Shown one piece after another: positions 34,128-44,142 of a DNA stretch of 64,000 nt. Within the stretch, counting starts at the first letter, position 1; each line of letters opens with the position of its first letter. This DNA is from Yamagishiella unicocca (Eukaryota > Chlorophyta > Chlorophyceae > Chlamydomonadales > Volvocaceae), in NCBI GenBank assembly GCA_003116995.1, contig BDSL01000014.1:682001-746000 (forward strand), read 5' to 3'. The position numbers and the translations under genes were made by a program. The notes beneath the pieces were generated by a model. That model was not told the origin of the DNA. It was given only the letters and a program-made list of their open reading frames with translations, and searched no databases.

Positions 34128-37100
34128 ATGCAAACCGTAATGCCTACTTGCACGTCTACTTGCATAAAGCCTGCTAGTCCAGACGTTAATTGCGGGCTGC
34201 AGCGGAGTTGCCCGGCACGCGTAGCTCATCGCCGCAACGCCAAAACGGCTGCGGCATTGCACCGGTCAAACAGCGGCCTTGGGGATGGTCCCTCCACCTC
34301 TGAATCTCCTGACATCTGGTCGAAACCATGGAGCAGGCGCCACGCGGCGCTTGGAACCGCCGTCATGCTCACCGCCGTGGGGATCGCCGACCCAGCGGAA
34401 GCTGCCAAGACGGTAAGCCTTGGTGGACGCACTGCTCAGCCGCGGTTTACGGCGACACAATAGGGTGGGCGCAGAGCGACTCTGTGTGGGCCTGCGCCTG
34501 CCCCTGCTCCCCGTCTCCCGGTCTCTAGGGTAGCGGTAGCAGAGTAGCGCGTCAGCCAGCGAATTGATGCTGCCAGCAGCGCACCCCTCCCTCGAGAGAT
34601 CCGTCTTCGCCTCCGAGACCCACCTTTACGGCAACAGTACGCCTCGCCGCTGGTACGGCTGCAAAACGTATTGTACTTCGGTATCCCGATCGTTCATGGT
34701 TCCGGGGGGCCGCTCAAGCTGTGCAGCTGAGGGTCAGCGAGGAAACCTGGGGAGCCCTTGGAGGTGATCCAATCATGTCTGGCGCCGCCGCCCTTCGCCT
34801 CCCGCGCACACACCACCTCCTGGCCAGCGACAGCACCGGTCACACAGCACACACAGCACAGCGCGCACCCACGCGGCACACGGTAGTACGGCATACACCC
34901 ACACAGGACACACCCAGGCAGCCGTACGCTAACCCACACACCAGTACAACACACCTGAGCCGCAGGCGATCAAACATCGTCCCCACGGAATGGCTCGGGG
35001 CAGCCAGCCTCCTCCCCAGCCTCCTCCCCAGCCTCCTCCCCAGCCTCCTCCCCACTTTTAGCCGCCTCCCCATCTTGAGTCACCTTCGCAACGACTCCAC
35101 GAATCCACCCTTGAGCACCCTCCTCCCCCACCCCACACCAACTAAAACCCTCACCCCAACGGCACACACCGCCGGACCCTACCCACCCCACCCCACCATG
35201 CCCACGTGCGTTCCTACGCTGCGGCACCGTGCCCACCAACTGCAGCTTACACGGGGTTCCTCGCTGCCGTCCCCCCCCCGCCCCGCCCCGCCCCGCCCCG
35301 CCCCGCCCCGCCCCACCCCACTCCGGGCCCCCCCCCCAACCGCCCCCGCCCCCCGCCCCGCCCTCCGCCCCGCGAAGGTCGTTCTGCGCGACGGCACCGA
35401 GGTGCAGGCCTTCGAGCACGGCATGACGCTGTCCATCGTGGCGCTGCGTGGCTCCGCACCCGCGCAGTGGGCCCTGGAGTTCAAGACCAGCATCGGCAAG
35501 TACTGCGGCTTCTCGCTGGACCAGCGGCCGCAGCTGGCGGACATATTCAAGGTGGGGCGGGGCCCACGCGAGGGGAAGACGTGGGTGCGGCAGCTGGGAG
35601 GAGCATCATCGACGTGCGCGCGCGCGTGTGTGGGTGTGTGTGTGGGTGTGAGAGTGAGTGAGAGTGTGTGTGACCCCCCTGTGGCCACTTCCCCGCTGCA
35701 CGCAACGCCCCTCGCACGCCAACGCATGGGCGCCAAACGTATCACATCGCATCACACCACACCACCTCGAAGGAACCCGCCCGCAACTCAGACGGAACCC
35801 GCCCGCAACTCAGACGGAACCCGCCCGCTATAACCCCCGACCGTCGTCCTTTTCTGTAACTCCCCCTCATCCCTCCCCCTCTCCCCTCCCAGGAGCTGTC
35901 CGACACCAGCGGCACCAACAAGCGCAGCGCCGGTGTGGCGGACGTGGTGACGCTGGGGGACAGCTGGCTGGAGGCCGCCGTACAGCGCGGCCTCGTGCAG
36001 CCCATCCCTGGAGCGGAGTCGTACCGCTGGTACCGCCTGCTGCCGCCGCGGCTGCGGCAGCTGGTGCGGCGCAACGCCAAGGGCCAGCCCGACCCGAACG
36101 GCGCCGTGTACGGCGCGCCGTACAGGTATGACAGTACCTGCCCCGGGTCGGGGGGGAGGCGGACGTGTGATGGGCGGGTTCCGCAAAGTCTGCACAGCGG
36201 CCGCCTCATCGCCCCGGCCCCCCGCGCGCCGCTCCGAAACCAAATCTGCCCCCCCCCCCCTCTCTCCCCCCCCGCGCCGCCCCTTGGTTTGTCGGCCGTG
36301 GATTCACGGGTTATCCTTTTATCCCCCCGGGGGCCGCCGTGCGCAGGTGGGGATGCACGCTGATCGCATACCGCCGCGACCGGTTGCTTCGGCGTGGCGG
36401 CAAGCCGGTGCTGGACTGGTCCGACCTGCTGCAGCCGGCGCTGGCGGGGAGGGTGGCGATGCTGGACTCGCCGCGGGAGCTGCTGGCGGCGGCGATACGC
36501 AGCCTGGACGCGGGCGGCGGCAGGGGGCTGTCGGTCAACTCCAGCGCCGCGCAGCTGGCGGCCGCGGGGGTCACGGAGGAGGTGCTCAAGGTGGGTCGCG
36601 TGCGTTGACCTACGAGGCACAAGGAGGAAACGGGGGGATCACCGAGCGTGTGGGTGGGTGTTGGGTGGGTGGTGGGGTGTGTGTAAAATCCGTTTTACGC
36701 GACGGGACAGGATAGTTGGCGCATGGTCGTCGGACACCAATTTTGCGGGCGCATGCTGGAGCACTGGGACTGCCTGCCGGCAAACCTGTGGAGGCGGCCT
36801 GTCGGAGCTGTGGAAAAGGAAAGAAATAGGAAAAGAGGGGTGGGTGGGTGCGGCTTTGCGGCTGCAGCGGAGGACTGCAGGGAGGTCAGGGGTCGCAGAC
36901 GCGCCAGTGGACGCACGCGGCGTCAGCGGAAGTGGCCGAGTGCGGTGAGTCCGCCTCCACTGCAAGGGAGGCGCGCAGCGGGTAGGCGTCTGCGGTGGGA
37001 CTGAAGTTGGGGTGCGTCGTCGGAGTCAGGGTGCCGTGGGATTAGGCGGAAGGGGCCGGAGGGGGCAGGAGGGGGGCGGAGAAGGGAGCGGTGTGCGGGA

Positions 37101-39459
37101 ACACGCCGGGTCGCAGCGCCGGAAGCAGACCCGACCTCAGACCTCACCCCGCCGCATCAGCGTCTTCCTGTCACATCCTTCCACAGTCAGCATCCGACAT
37201 CCCACCTAGCTGTCGGGGCAGCAGAGCAGCCGCCACCTTGCCAGCTCACTTCCGCCACCCCTGCCCGTTGGGGCTGTCCCGTTAAACCCTACCCCGCTCC
37301 CCCTGGCAACTCTGTCCCGTCCTGCCCCGCCCCGGCCCCTTAGGAGCGCGTTGACGCCTTCCGGCGGCAGGTGCGGCTGTTCAGCAGCCGGGACCACGTG
37401 CGGGCGCTGCAGGCCGGAGACGTGTGGGCGGTGGTGGGCTACTCGCAGGACCTGGTGCAGGTGAGGGGGCGGAGGAGCGGCGGCGGAAGGGCCGGGAGGG
37501 GCGGGCGGGGGAGGGGGGCTGGCCCAGCACGGCGGAGGGCGGGAGGGCGGCGGAGGGGCGGCGACCAGCACTAGCGGCGCCAGGGGGGGGGGCGGATAGA
37601 GAGGATCGAGCAGGGGCCAGGCAGGCAAGTTGCGTGGAGTGAGAACCATGCGGTGCGCGGAGTAAGGTGGACATCCTCCGTTGGCCCATCACCCGGCCCT
37701 GATGGAGCCGGTTCACCAGCCACCGCACAGCCCCCTCCCCCCCCGGTCTACATTACCCCAGTCGAGTTACCGGTTCTTTACTTGTAACCCCCCCGGGTCT
37801 CGGCCACAGCGCTCCGCTCGTAGCTCGCGTGTCAGGGGCCTTGCCCGCTAGTGCACCACCACCAGCATCCTCCACGCCCCTTCTAACCCCCCTTCTAACC
37901 TCCCCCCCCGCCCCCAACCCCTCCCCCCCGCCCCCACCCCCATTACCCCAGTCGAGTTACCGGTTCTTTACTTGTAACCCCCTCCCCCGCCCCCACCCCT
38001 CCGCCCCCGCCCCCAGCTTGCGGAGCGCAGTAGTAACGTGGAGCTGGTGGCCCCGCTGTCCGGAACGCAGCTGTGGGCGGACGTGTGGGTGGTGCCGGCG
38101 GGGGCGCGGGTAAGGGGGGTACAGAGAAGAACCGGGCAGGGGCCGGGGGCCTGGTGTGGGCCTGGTGTAGGGCTGCGGGGCTGGGGCGTCCACGGGGTGG
38201 GGCACGACTGACGGCCTGCCGACCCGGGGTTCTGGGCTGTGAGGCGGTCGCCGCTTGGGATTTGCGGTGCAGGACATGGGTGGTGATGTGTAAGGGTTCG
38301 GCAAGCGGGCATGCGCGACTCGCTGGTCCTGAACCGCGAGGGCGAGGTCCCGGGGCTCGAACCCCGCACCTCGCCCGACGTCTCCTGCCCGAGAGCCTGC
38401 TAACGTCCTCCCCCCGCGCGGGGTCCGCATCTACGCCCGCACCTCCTCCTGCTTGCGCGCTCAACTCCCCACCCCCTCCTTCGCTTTCTCCTACGCGTAC
38501 GCGGGTTTCTCTCGCACACCCCCCCTCCCCCCTTTCTCTCCTGCCGCCGGTGTTCCGACCGCGCCGCCGCCTGCACCTCCCCCCCTCTAGTATTGTAACC
38601 CCCCTCTATGCGCCCGTTGCGTAAAACGGTTTTCAAACACCCCCCCTCAGGGCGGACACCGGCGCACGGGGCCCAGCCCACTGCTGCCCATCTGGATCGA
38701 GTTCACGCTCTCACCGGGCCGCGTCACAGGTGCGCGCCTGTGCGGGCGGGGGCGGGGCCTGGCGGGACACTGAGCTGACGTGGGACTCAGCTGCACATCA
38801 GCTCATGAACATGGCCGTTTCGCTTGTGGCTTCAGGACCCTGAAGCCCACGGTATCATGAAACTCCTCACCCGCCCCCCGGGGGGCCGACCGTCGATCGG
38901 GCCGCGGTCGGCCCCGACCTCACGGCAGGGCATACCGACTTCAGTGCCGACGCATCTCATACCCCCCGCCCCCGTTGCGGCGCCCCCCCCCCGCCCTTCC
39001 TCCGCCAAAGGGCAACCGGGTCTCCGGGGCGGCGCACCAGCCGTCATGCTTCCGTCCGCCGACCCCGCCGGCGTCTCCGTCCTCGCCTCCATCCACGAGC
39101 ACCGCCGGCACCTGCTGGCGGCGCGAGCCGCAGCGCAGCCCCCCGGCCCACTGGCCGCAGCGTTGGGCGGCCTGCGCGTGCTGCCGCTGCTGCGGCCTTT
39201 CCTCGCCGACCCGCGGGCCGCAGAAGACGGCGGCGGCGAAGCCGCTGGAGCGCCGCCGCCACCCGCGCTGGACTCGCACGGGACGTCGTACCCCGCGGTT
39301 GAGCTTCGCAACTCCAACGGCTACCTTCCTGCAGCTGCGATCCTGGACCGGAGCGAGTTCCTGCTGCCGCCGCCGGACGAGGCGACGTTGGAGATGTTCC
39401 GGAGAGTCATCGGCGGGGCGGAGGCTGCGGGGGCAGCGGCGGCTGTGCCTGGCGGCTAG
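34128..39459 (+). CDS. plastid PotD-like polyamine-binding (solute-binding) protein
   Basis: Proposed exons: 34128-34412, 34560-34667, 35378-35551, 35893-36125, 36347-36590, 37344-37460, 38017-38109, 38651-38729, 38945-39459 (TAG); 615 residues. It resembles the plant putrescine-binding-protein-related family (the Arabidopsis At1g31410 type), which has the fold of bacterial PotD. Key stretches are VVTLGDSWLEAAVQRGLVQP, YGAPYRWGCTLIAYRRDRL, VAMLDSPRELLAAAIRSL, GDVWAVVGYSQDLV and GPSPLLPIWIEF. The N-terminus looks like a bipartite transit peptide: a basic stretch, then a twin-arginine lumen signal RRHAALGTAVMLTAVGIADP with an AEA cleavage site near residue 92. Exon 2 and its donor (AAC|GTATTG) are uncertain: the frame continues to VLYFGIPIVHGSGG and another frame offers LRVSEETWGALGG at about 34723-34760. 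Ligand is inferred from family only. Confidence 0.8.
36671..36770 (+). repeat. R1 element, sense, PotD-like intron 5
   Basis: GTGGGGTGTGTGTAAAATCC, then GTTTTACGCGACGGGACAGG, then GTTGGCGCATGG, TCGTCGGACACC and GCATGCTGGAG. It begins about 80 nt after the donor at 36591. The downstream half matches 32195-32225, showing the unit can be about 90-100 bp long. Confidence 0.6.
37751..37982. repeat. 42-bp perfect direct repeat (R1 subtype) in PotD-like intron 6
   Basis: The 42-bp segment 37751-37792 is repeated exactly at 37941-37982. Its core is CAGTCGAGTTACCGGTTC. The second copy leads through a C-rich run into the acceptor of exon 7 (38016). A close relative lies in the opposite orientation at about 39685-39720, beyond the PotD-like stop codon. 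Confidence 0.9.
38608..38650 (-). repeat. R1 element, antisense, abutting the acceptor of PotD-like exon 8
   Basis: On the + strand the order is TATGCGCCCGTTGCGTAAAA, then CGGTTTTCAAACACC, then the C-run ending in CAG at the exon 8 acceptor (38650). The minus strand shows the R1 order (G-run, AAAACCG, TTTTACGCAACGGGCGCAT). Confidence 0.6.
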
Positions 39460-40918
39460 TCGCCCTCGTAGGGTCGCCGGTCCCGCCCGCCCTCTCTGCG
39501 CTGCGGCAGCCGTTGTCAGTTGGGTGATGGTTGTGGGCCGGTGAGCACGCATGACGCATGGAATGGGGGTTGCAGCGAGGAAACCCGTTGGTCGACACTG
39601 GAACGCAACGGAAACCGCACGCGCGCACACAATGCATGGGAAGGGGGGCGCCCAACGGGGCCTTGGCCTGACGACGTTCAGGGGGGTTATAGGTAAAGAA
39701 CCGGTAACTCGACGTTCAGGGGGGGGAGGTTTCGGAGCCTGAGGCTGGCGCAGGGGCGCCTTCGGAGCCCAAGGTTGAGGTGGGGAGTGGGCACGGCGGC
39801 GCTCCAGGGAGGGCGCCCCTGTGTCTGCCCCGTGGGCGACTATTGTGGCGATTGGGTGGTGTTGGATGTTGGTGGTGGTGCTAGGGTTTGGCGGGGTGTG
39901 CCATGGCGCATGGAATGGCGCCTAGGGCTGAGGAGGGAGGGGACCGGTTTTAGAATACCGGGGCACGGAGGGACTGCGCGGAGGGAGCTTGGGGCGGGGC
40001 CGAGGACCCCGACAAACCACATTACACTGCGCCGGGGCCCCGGCTTGGTGGGTGTGTTGGGCAATAGCGGCCTCAGTGCCGTTGCCATTGTACCATTCTG
40101 TTGGATATGCAGCTGTGAGCGGATGTGTGAAAACTAATCGTGCAGAGGCACGTGCAGTTGCACCGCAGGGCTTCAGCTGAGCACCAGCGCCGGTCGTGAC
40201 AACAATGTTTGCGCCTCTCTTCGAGGGCAACGTCGCAGTGTCACGCACCAGCAACCTCTACGACCCAATCCGCCGCCGTCCTCCCTCTTTCCAGCCACCA
40301 ACTGCGCGCCTCGGGTGGCAACGATGAGCGGCCTTCGCGGGGCGCACCCAAAACGGCCACGTGGATGGACGAATCTAGTTCCACGGCCACGGTTCAAACT
40401 TGAGGGACGGCCACGGACCGCTCGCGCCACGCACAACTCCTCGTACACAACTCGAGACGCTGTTGCTGCATCGTTAATCCGTTTTAGTACGTTCGAAGCG
40501 GTCGCTTTTGGCTTTTTCACATGCATAGGGGTTGCACCGGGGTTGCGGAGCCAACACCGGCCGCACCCCCGCGGCACGAGGAGATGGTGTGGTTTCGGCG
40601 CAAGCCGCACCGGTCGTTGGGAACCCGCCCCGAGGGTCATCGCAACACATGGGGCCGCCGGACAGTGCCGTATGGCCCCCTCCCTTCTTTGCAGTTCAAC
40701 CGGGGCCGAGGCAGGACAACGTCACAATGTCATGAAAACAACGTCGCTCGCAGACGTCTCTGAACAACAGCGATACCGGTACATCTTGCCCTCGCGTACG
40801 TGACAGCCGGCCACAGCGCGTGGGGCACTGCAGCTGCAGTTCCTGGAGAGCCGGCGAGCAGGGCGCCCATGCCAGCCAGCCATGTCCGGGTGGGTTGTTA
40901 CGGTAGCCAGGAAGGAGG
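39460..40918. other. convergent 3' region of PotD-like and kinase genes
   Basis: This must hold the 3' UTRs of the PotD-like (+) and ethanolamine-kinase (-) genes. A TGTAA on the minus strand at 40022-40026 is a possible polyadenylation signal for the kinase. One R1-subtype repeat lies at about 39685-39720. No further gene was recognised. Confidence 0.55.
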
Positions 40919-43893
40919 TCACTGCGGGAAGAGGCGATCTACCAGAGCGAAGAACTCCCCCTTGCGCCTGAGGGGGGGGCGAGAAGAGCCGGTTACACGA
41001 CATTAGAAACGGAGAGTTGGGGAAAGCCCGTGAAGAAACGGAGGGGGGGAGGCCAGGACGGGGCAGAGGCGGCGAGGCGGGCGAGCTCTTTGCGTGGTGG
41101 ATAAGGCCGTGGCGGGGATGGTCGTGTGGGGGCAGACATCCGAAGAAGCCGGGGGTTTTCGAGGAAGAGCCGTGGATGCGAGAAAAAAGAAGCCGGGGGC
41201 GGGGCTGCCAGGCAGGGGTGCCGGTATGTAGGTAGGGAGTGGGCGAGCAACCCCGCCGTGGCCCTGCCGTACCCATGTGGTTTCGGGGCGCACCTGTAGT
41301 ACTCGGCCCAGCGCATGCGGGAGTAGTCCAAGTAGTCGAAGCTGATGGGCGAGTAGCGGGCCTGAATGAACGACCACACGCCCCAATACGCGTGCGACGC
41401 CAGCGCAAACACGCACGCCTCCGAAACCAGCCGATCCAGAACCACCTCCTCGGCCGCCTCCAGCGCTGCCGCCTCGTCTGCCGCCGGCCCGGAGGAGGGG
41501 CTGGTGTGCTCCTGGGCCAACTGCCGCAGCTCCCCCGGCTGCAGATAGTGCCGGAAGAAGGCCTTTTGCTGCTCCGGTGACGGGAACCTGAAGCAGTTGG
41601 GCAGTTGGGCAGTTTTACCCACCGGAACGCCCGTCCTTGCACATTGTACGGCAACGTGATGTCGAGCTGATGCTCGTGCTCTCAACACGGCTACGATGTA
41701 CGATTGTTCTTGCGGGGAGAAAACCGAGCAGCGGGTTCAGGAACGGAGGCTCCTTCCCCTTCCCTCCTCCATCACGCATGCACGTGGGCTTAGTACGGCG
41801 ATGTGCTGCAGACCACCGATCCCGCGGTGAAGGCACCACACCCGAGCGGGACATGGCACACGCGGGGGGTTTGGGAGGTGGCGCGAAGACCCGGTTAACC
41901 GACATCGGAAACTGAGGGCGAAAATCAGCCGGCGAATAGTTTTCGGGCCCGCATTTGCGTACGGAGGACGACGGGGGGATGCGCGCCCGCTCCGAAACAC
42001 ACACACACACACATGCCATCACCCCACCTGTCGTACACGCAATCGAAGCCGGCGTACTCGTTGAAGTGGTTGCCCCAGTCGAACCCCCGCGGGCCGTTGC
42101 AGCTGTACTCGAAGTCAATGAACTGCAGCTCCCCTCCCTGGAGCACGTCGTCCCCGTCAGCAGCCCCCGCAACCCCCACGTGCGCGCTGCTCGAGGCGGC
42201 AGCGCCCTCAGCCCCTCGTCGGCCCCCCTGCTCCGGCTCCTGCTCCGAAACCGAAGCCTCTGCCGAGGATGGTGCCACCGCCGCCGGCTCCTGCTGCTGC
42301 TGCTGCTGTACGACCAGGATGTTGCCGGACAGCAGGTCGTTGTGGCAGAGCACCCGGGGCGAAGCCACGCGGTCACAGATTCCGCGAAGTGCCGTCAGTT
42401 CCGTACGCATGGCGGCGAAATCCACCTTGTCGTACGCCGCCTGCTTGGCGGGATCGTGCGGGAAGGTGAGGTCCTCCGCCATCGCCAGCCACCCGAACAT
42501 GGCTTCCCACTGCGACGAGGACGAGGCCGAGGACAGGGGCGAGGGTGTGGGTGGAGAAGCGCCGGCGGCAGCGGCGGCGGCGGAGTGGCGAGCTTCAGCT
42601 GCCGCCGCCAGCGCGTCTGTGGCGACGGCGGCAGGTGCCGCAACGTCCCCAAAGTGTAGGTCGTGGAAGGCGCGGAGGCGGCGGGCGATGTGGGGGATGA
42701 ACCGGGGGTCGCACATCTCCTCTGGGGTGAGCGTCTTGGCGGTCAGGAACAGCTCGATGCGGCCGTTGTGGAACAGCCCCAGCACCTGCAAGGCCGGCGA
42801 GGAAGGGGCCGTGACTCCCCATCCGGGAGGTTGCGAGGAGGAGGGCGATCGAGCTGTGTGCTGTGCGGTTAGCGCACCGACACATCACCGTATGCCCGGC
42901 GTGACGCGCCTCCTTTTCCCGACCCCCCGTCTCCGCTCCCCTCCCCTCCGCTTCGCTCCTCTCAGCCACAAAAAGCGACTTCAGGCAAAGCGCGGCGCCC
43001 GCCCCCCTCGTGGCACTCACTGGCGCCCCGAAGCCCACTGCGTTCAGCCTCAGCAGCAGCTGCTTCTCCGCCTCCCGGTCGATCAGCAGCTCCGTCTTGT
43101 CGCCGAAGACCTGCGCCGGGAGCCGGGTGGGTGGGGGGTGGCGGCCTGAAGGTAAGAATCCAAGGTACGGGTAAGGCATGGCACTTGGACGATCAACGAC
43201 AACGGAGAGAATGCCTCCCCTCCCATTGGCATCCCGGGCCACCAACCACCTCATGGCCGCGAACGCCGTCCTCGTCAGCGCGTGCGGTCGTCGCCAGTCC
43301 CCACCAGTCCACCTCCACCACCCGCACCGGCCCGCAAGCCACCAGCAGCCGCGCCCCTCCTCCCCCAACACCCACGCGCCCGGCCCCGCCCCCTTCACCT
43401 TGACGGCTACGGGCCGCAGCGGCGGCGGCGGCTCCACCTTGACCAGCAGGTTGGAGATCCCGCCGCTGATGCCGGACACCTGCGAGAGGGGGGGGGCCGG
43501 GTAGGATATACACACACCGGCGACGGGGCTACACGATGACGCACACGCACGTGCATGTGCGCCGCCCGGTAGTTATGCGTGATGGGTAGGGGTGCATGTG
43601 TTGGTTTGCCGCTAGGCCGCGAAGTCCCACGGAACAGGAACATTCTGGGCGGCGAATAGCGTGTGTGTCTGTGTAAAAGAGTATTCAGGCAGGTTGTCGC
43701 CTAGCGCTACGAGCGAGGGGTCCTCCGCTCCGGGGCCCCGAGTCGCATGCTCCCGGCGCTGTACCTGCATGTCTGTTGTGGCCAGATGAGCCCATCCCGG
43801 TAGCAGGCGCGTGCACAGCAGCTTGATCTGTCGCTCCGCCTCATCCTGGCCATCGTTGAAGGTAATGCAGACCGGGTCATTTGGGACAGCCAT
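40919..43893 (-). CDS. ethanolamine/choline kinase
   Basis: Six exons: 43893-43765, 43479-43399, 43110-43021, 42785-42028, 41587-41294, 40967-40919 (TGA); 466 residues. It phosphorylates ethanolamine (or choline) with ATP, the first step of the Kennedy pathway to phosphatidylethanolamine, in the cytosol. Motifs are SGGISNLL (ATP loop), VFGDKTELLIDREAE, the Brenner motif HNDLLSGNIL with catalytic Asp near residue 250, and FIDFEY ... FDWGNHFNEYAGFDC. The C-terminus RMRWAEYYRRKGEFFALV matches the last family helix. The YGxxT/DRE pattern and GFGAPVLGLFHNGR are closer to ethanolamine than choline kinases, but substrate is inferred. There are two low-complexity inserts: Ala/Ser-rich near residues 150-190 and Gln/Glu/Ala-rich between the Brenner motif and IDFEY. 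Every splice phase agrees. Confidence 0.9.
40968..41025 (+). repeat. R1 element, antisense, abutting the last acceptor of the kinase gene
   Basis: The + strand reads GAGGGGGGGCGAGAAGAGC, then CGGTTACACGACATTAG, then AAACGGAG. Its G-run is the complement of the pyrimidine tract of the exon 6 acceptor at 40968, so the element supplies that tract. Confidence 0.7.
41155..41192 (+). repeat. R2 element, partial, kinase intron 5
   Basis: The + strand GAGGAAGAGCCGTGGATGCG followed by AGAAAAAAG matches the 5' half of R2 copies at 46826, 54305 and (inverted) 53448. It is antisense to the gene. Confidence 0.6.
41870..41965 (+). repeat. R1 element, antisense, middle of kinase intron 4
   Basis: Starts GGAGGTGGCGCGAAGACC, then CGGTTAACCGACATCGG and a diverged 3' half (AGTTTTCGGGCCCGCATTTG). 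This copy is not at a splice site of the current model, although it lies in an intron. Confidence 0.55.
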
Positions 43894-44142
43894 GGTGGGT
43901 CGTTATAGATAGCGCAAATATACATCACCTGGTTTGCCAAAATATTACGCAGGTAGATCGGGTTGCACCACAACCGACTAATTCCCGCGCGCGACTCATG
44001 GTCGTGGGCCCGACGATGCCAACCAACTGCTGCGATTCCCTGCAAAAATGAATTCGATTATGCGTCTCTTTCTATTTCCTCGAAACATTAGGCGAACGTA
44101 GACATCGCTCCTTATCGGGTATAGGCACTACGACGCGTCTAA
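43894..44142. promoter_or_regulatory. divergent promoter between kinase and thioredoxin-fold genes
   Basis: Only 249 bp lie between the opposed start codons, so this must hold both core promoters and 5' UTRs. It is clearly AT-richer than either gene. No specific element was recognised. Confidence 0.6.

Noticed and set aside
34721..35833. 370-codon open frame on the + strand
   Set aside because: Most of it is C-rich intron sequence. The real exon 35378-35551 uses this frame, but the rest has no family similarity and conflicts with splice phases.
38340..38400. tRNA-like B box (GGTTCGAGCCCC on the minus strand)
   Set aside because: No acceptor stem, A box or anticodon arm can be drawn around it. 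A tRNA-derived SINE remnant is possible but unsupported.
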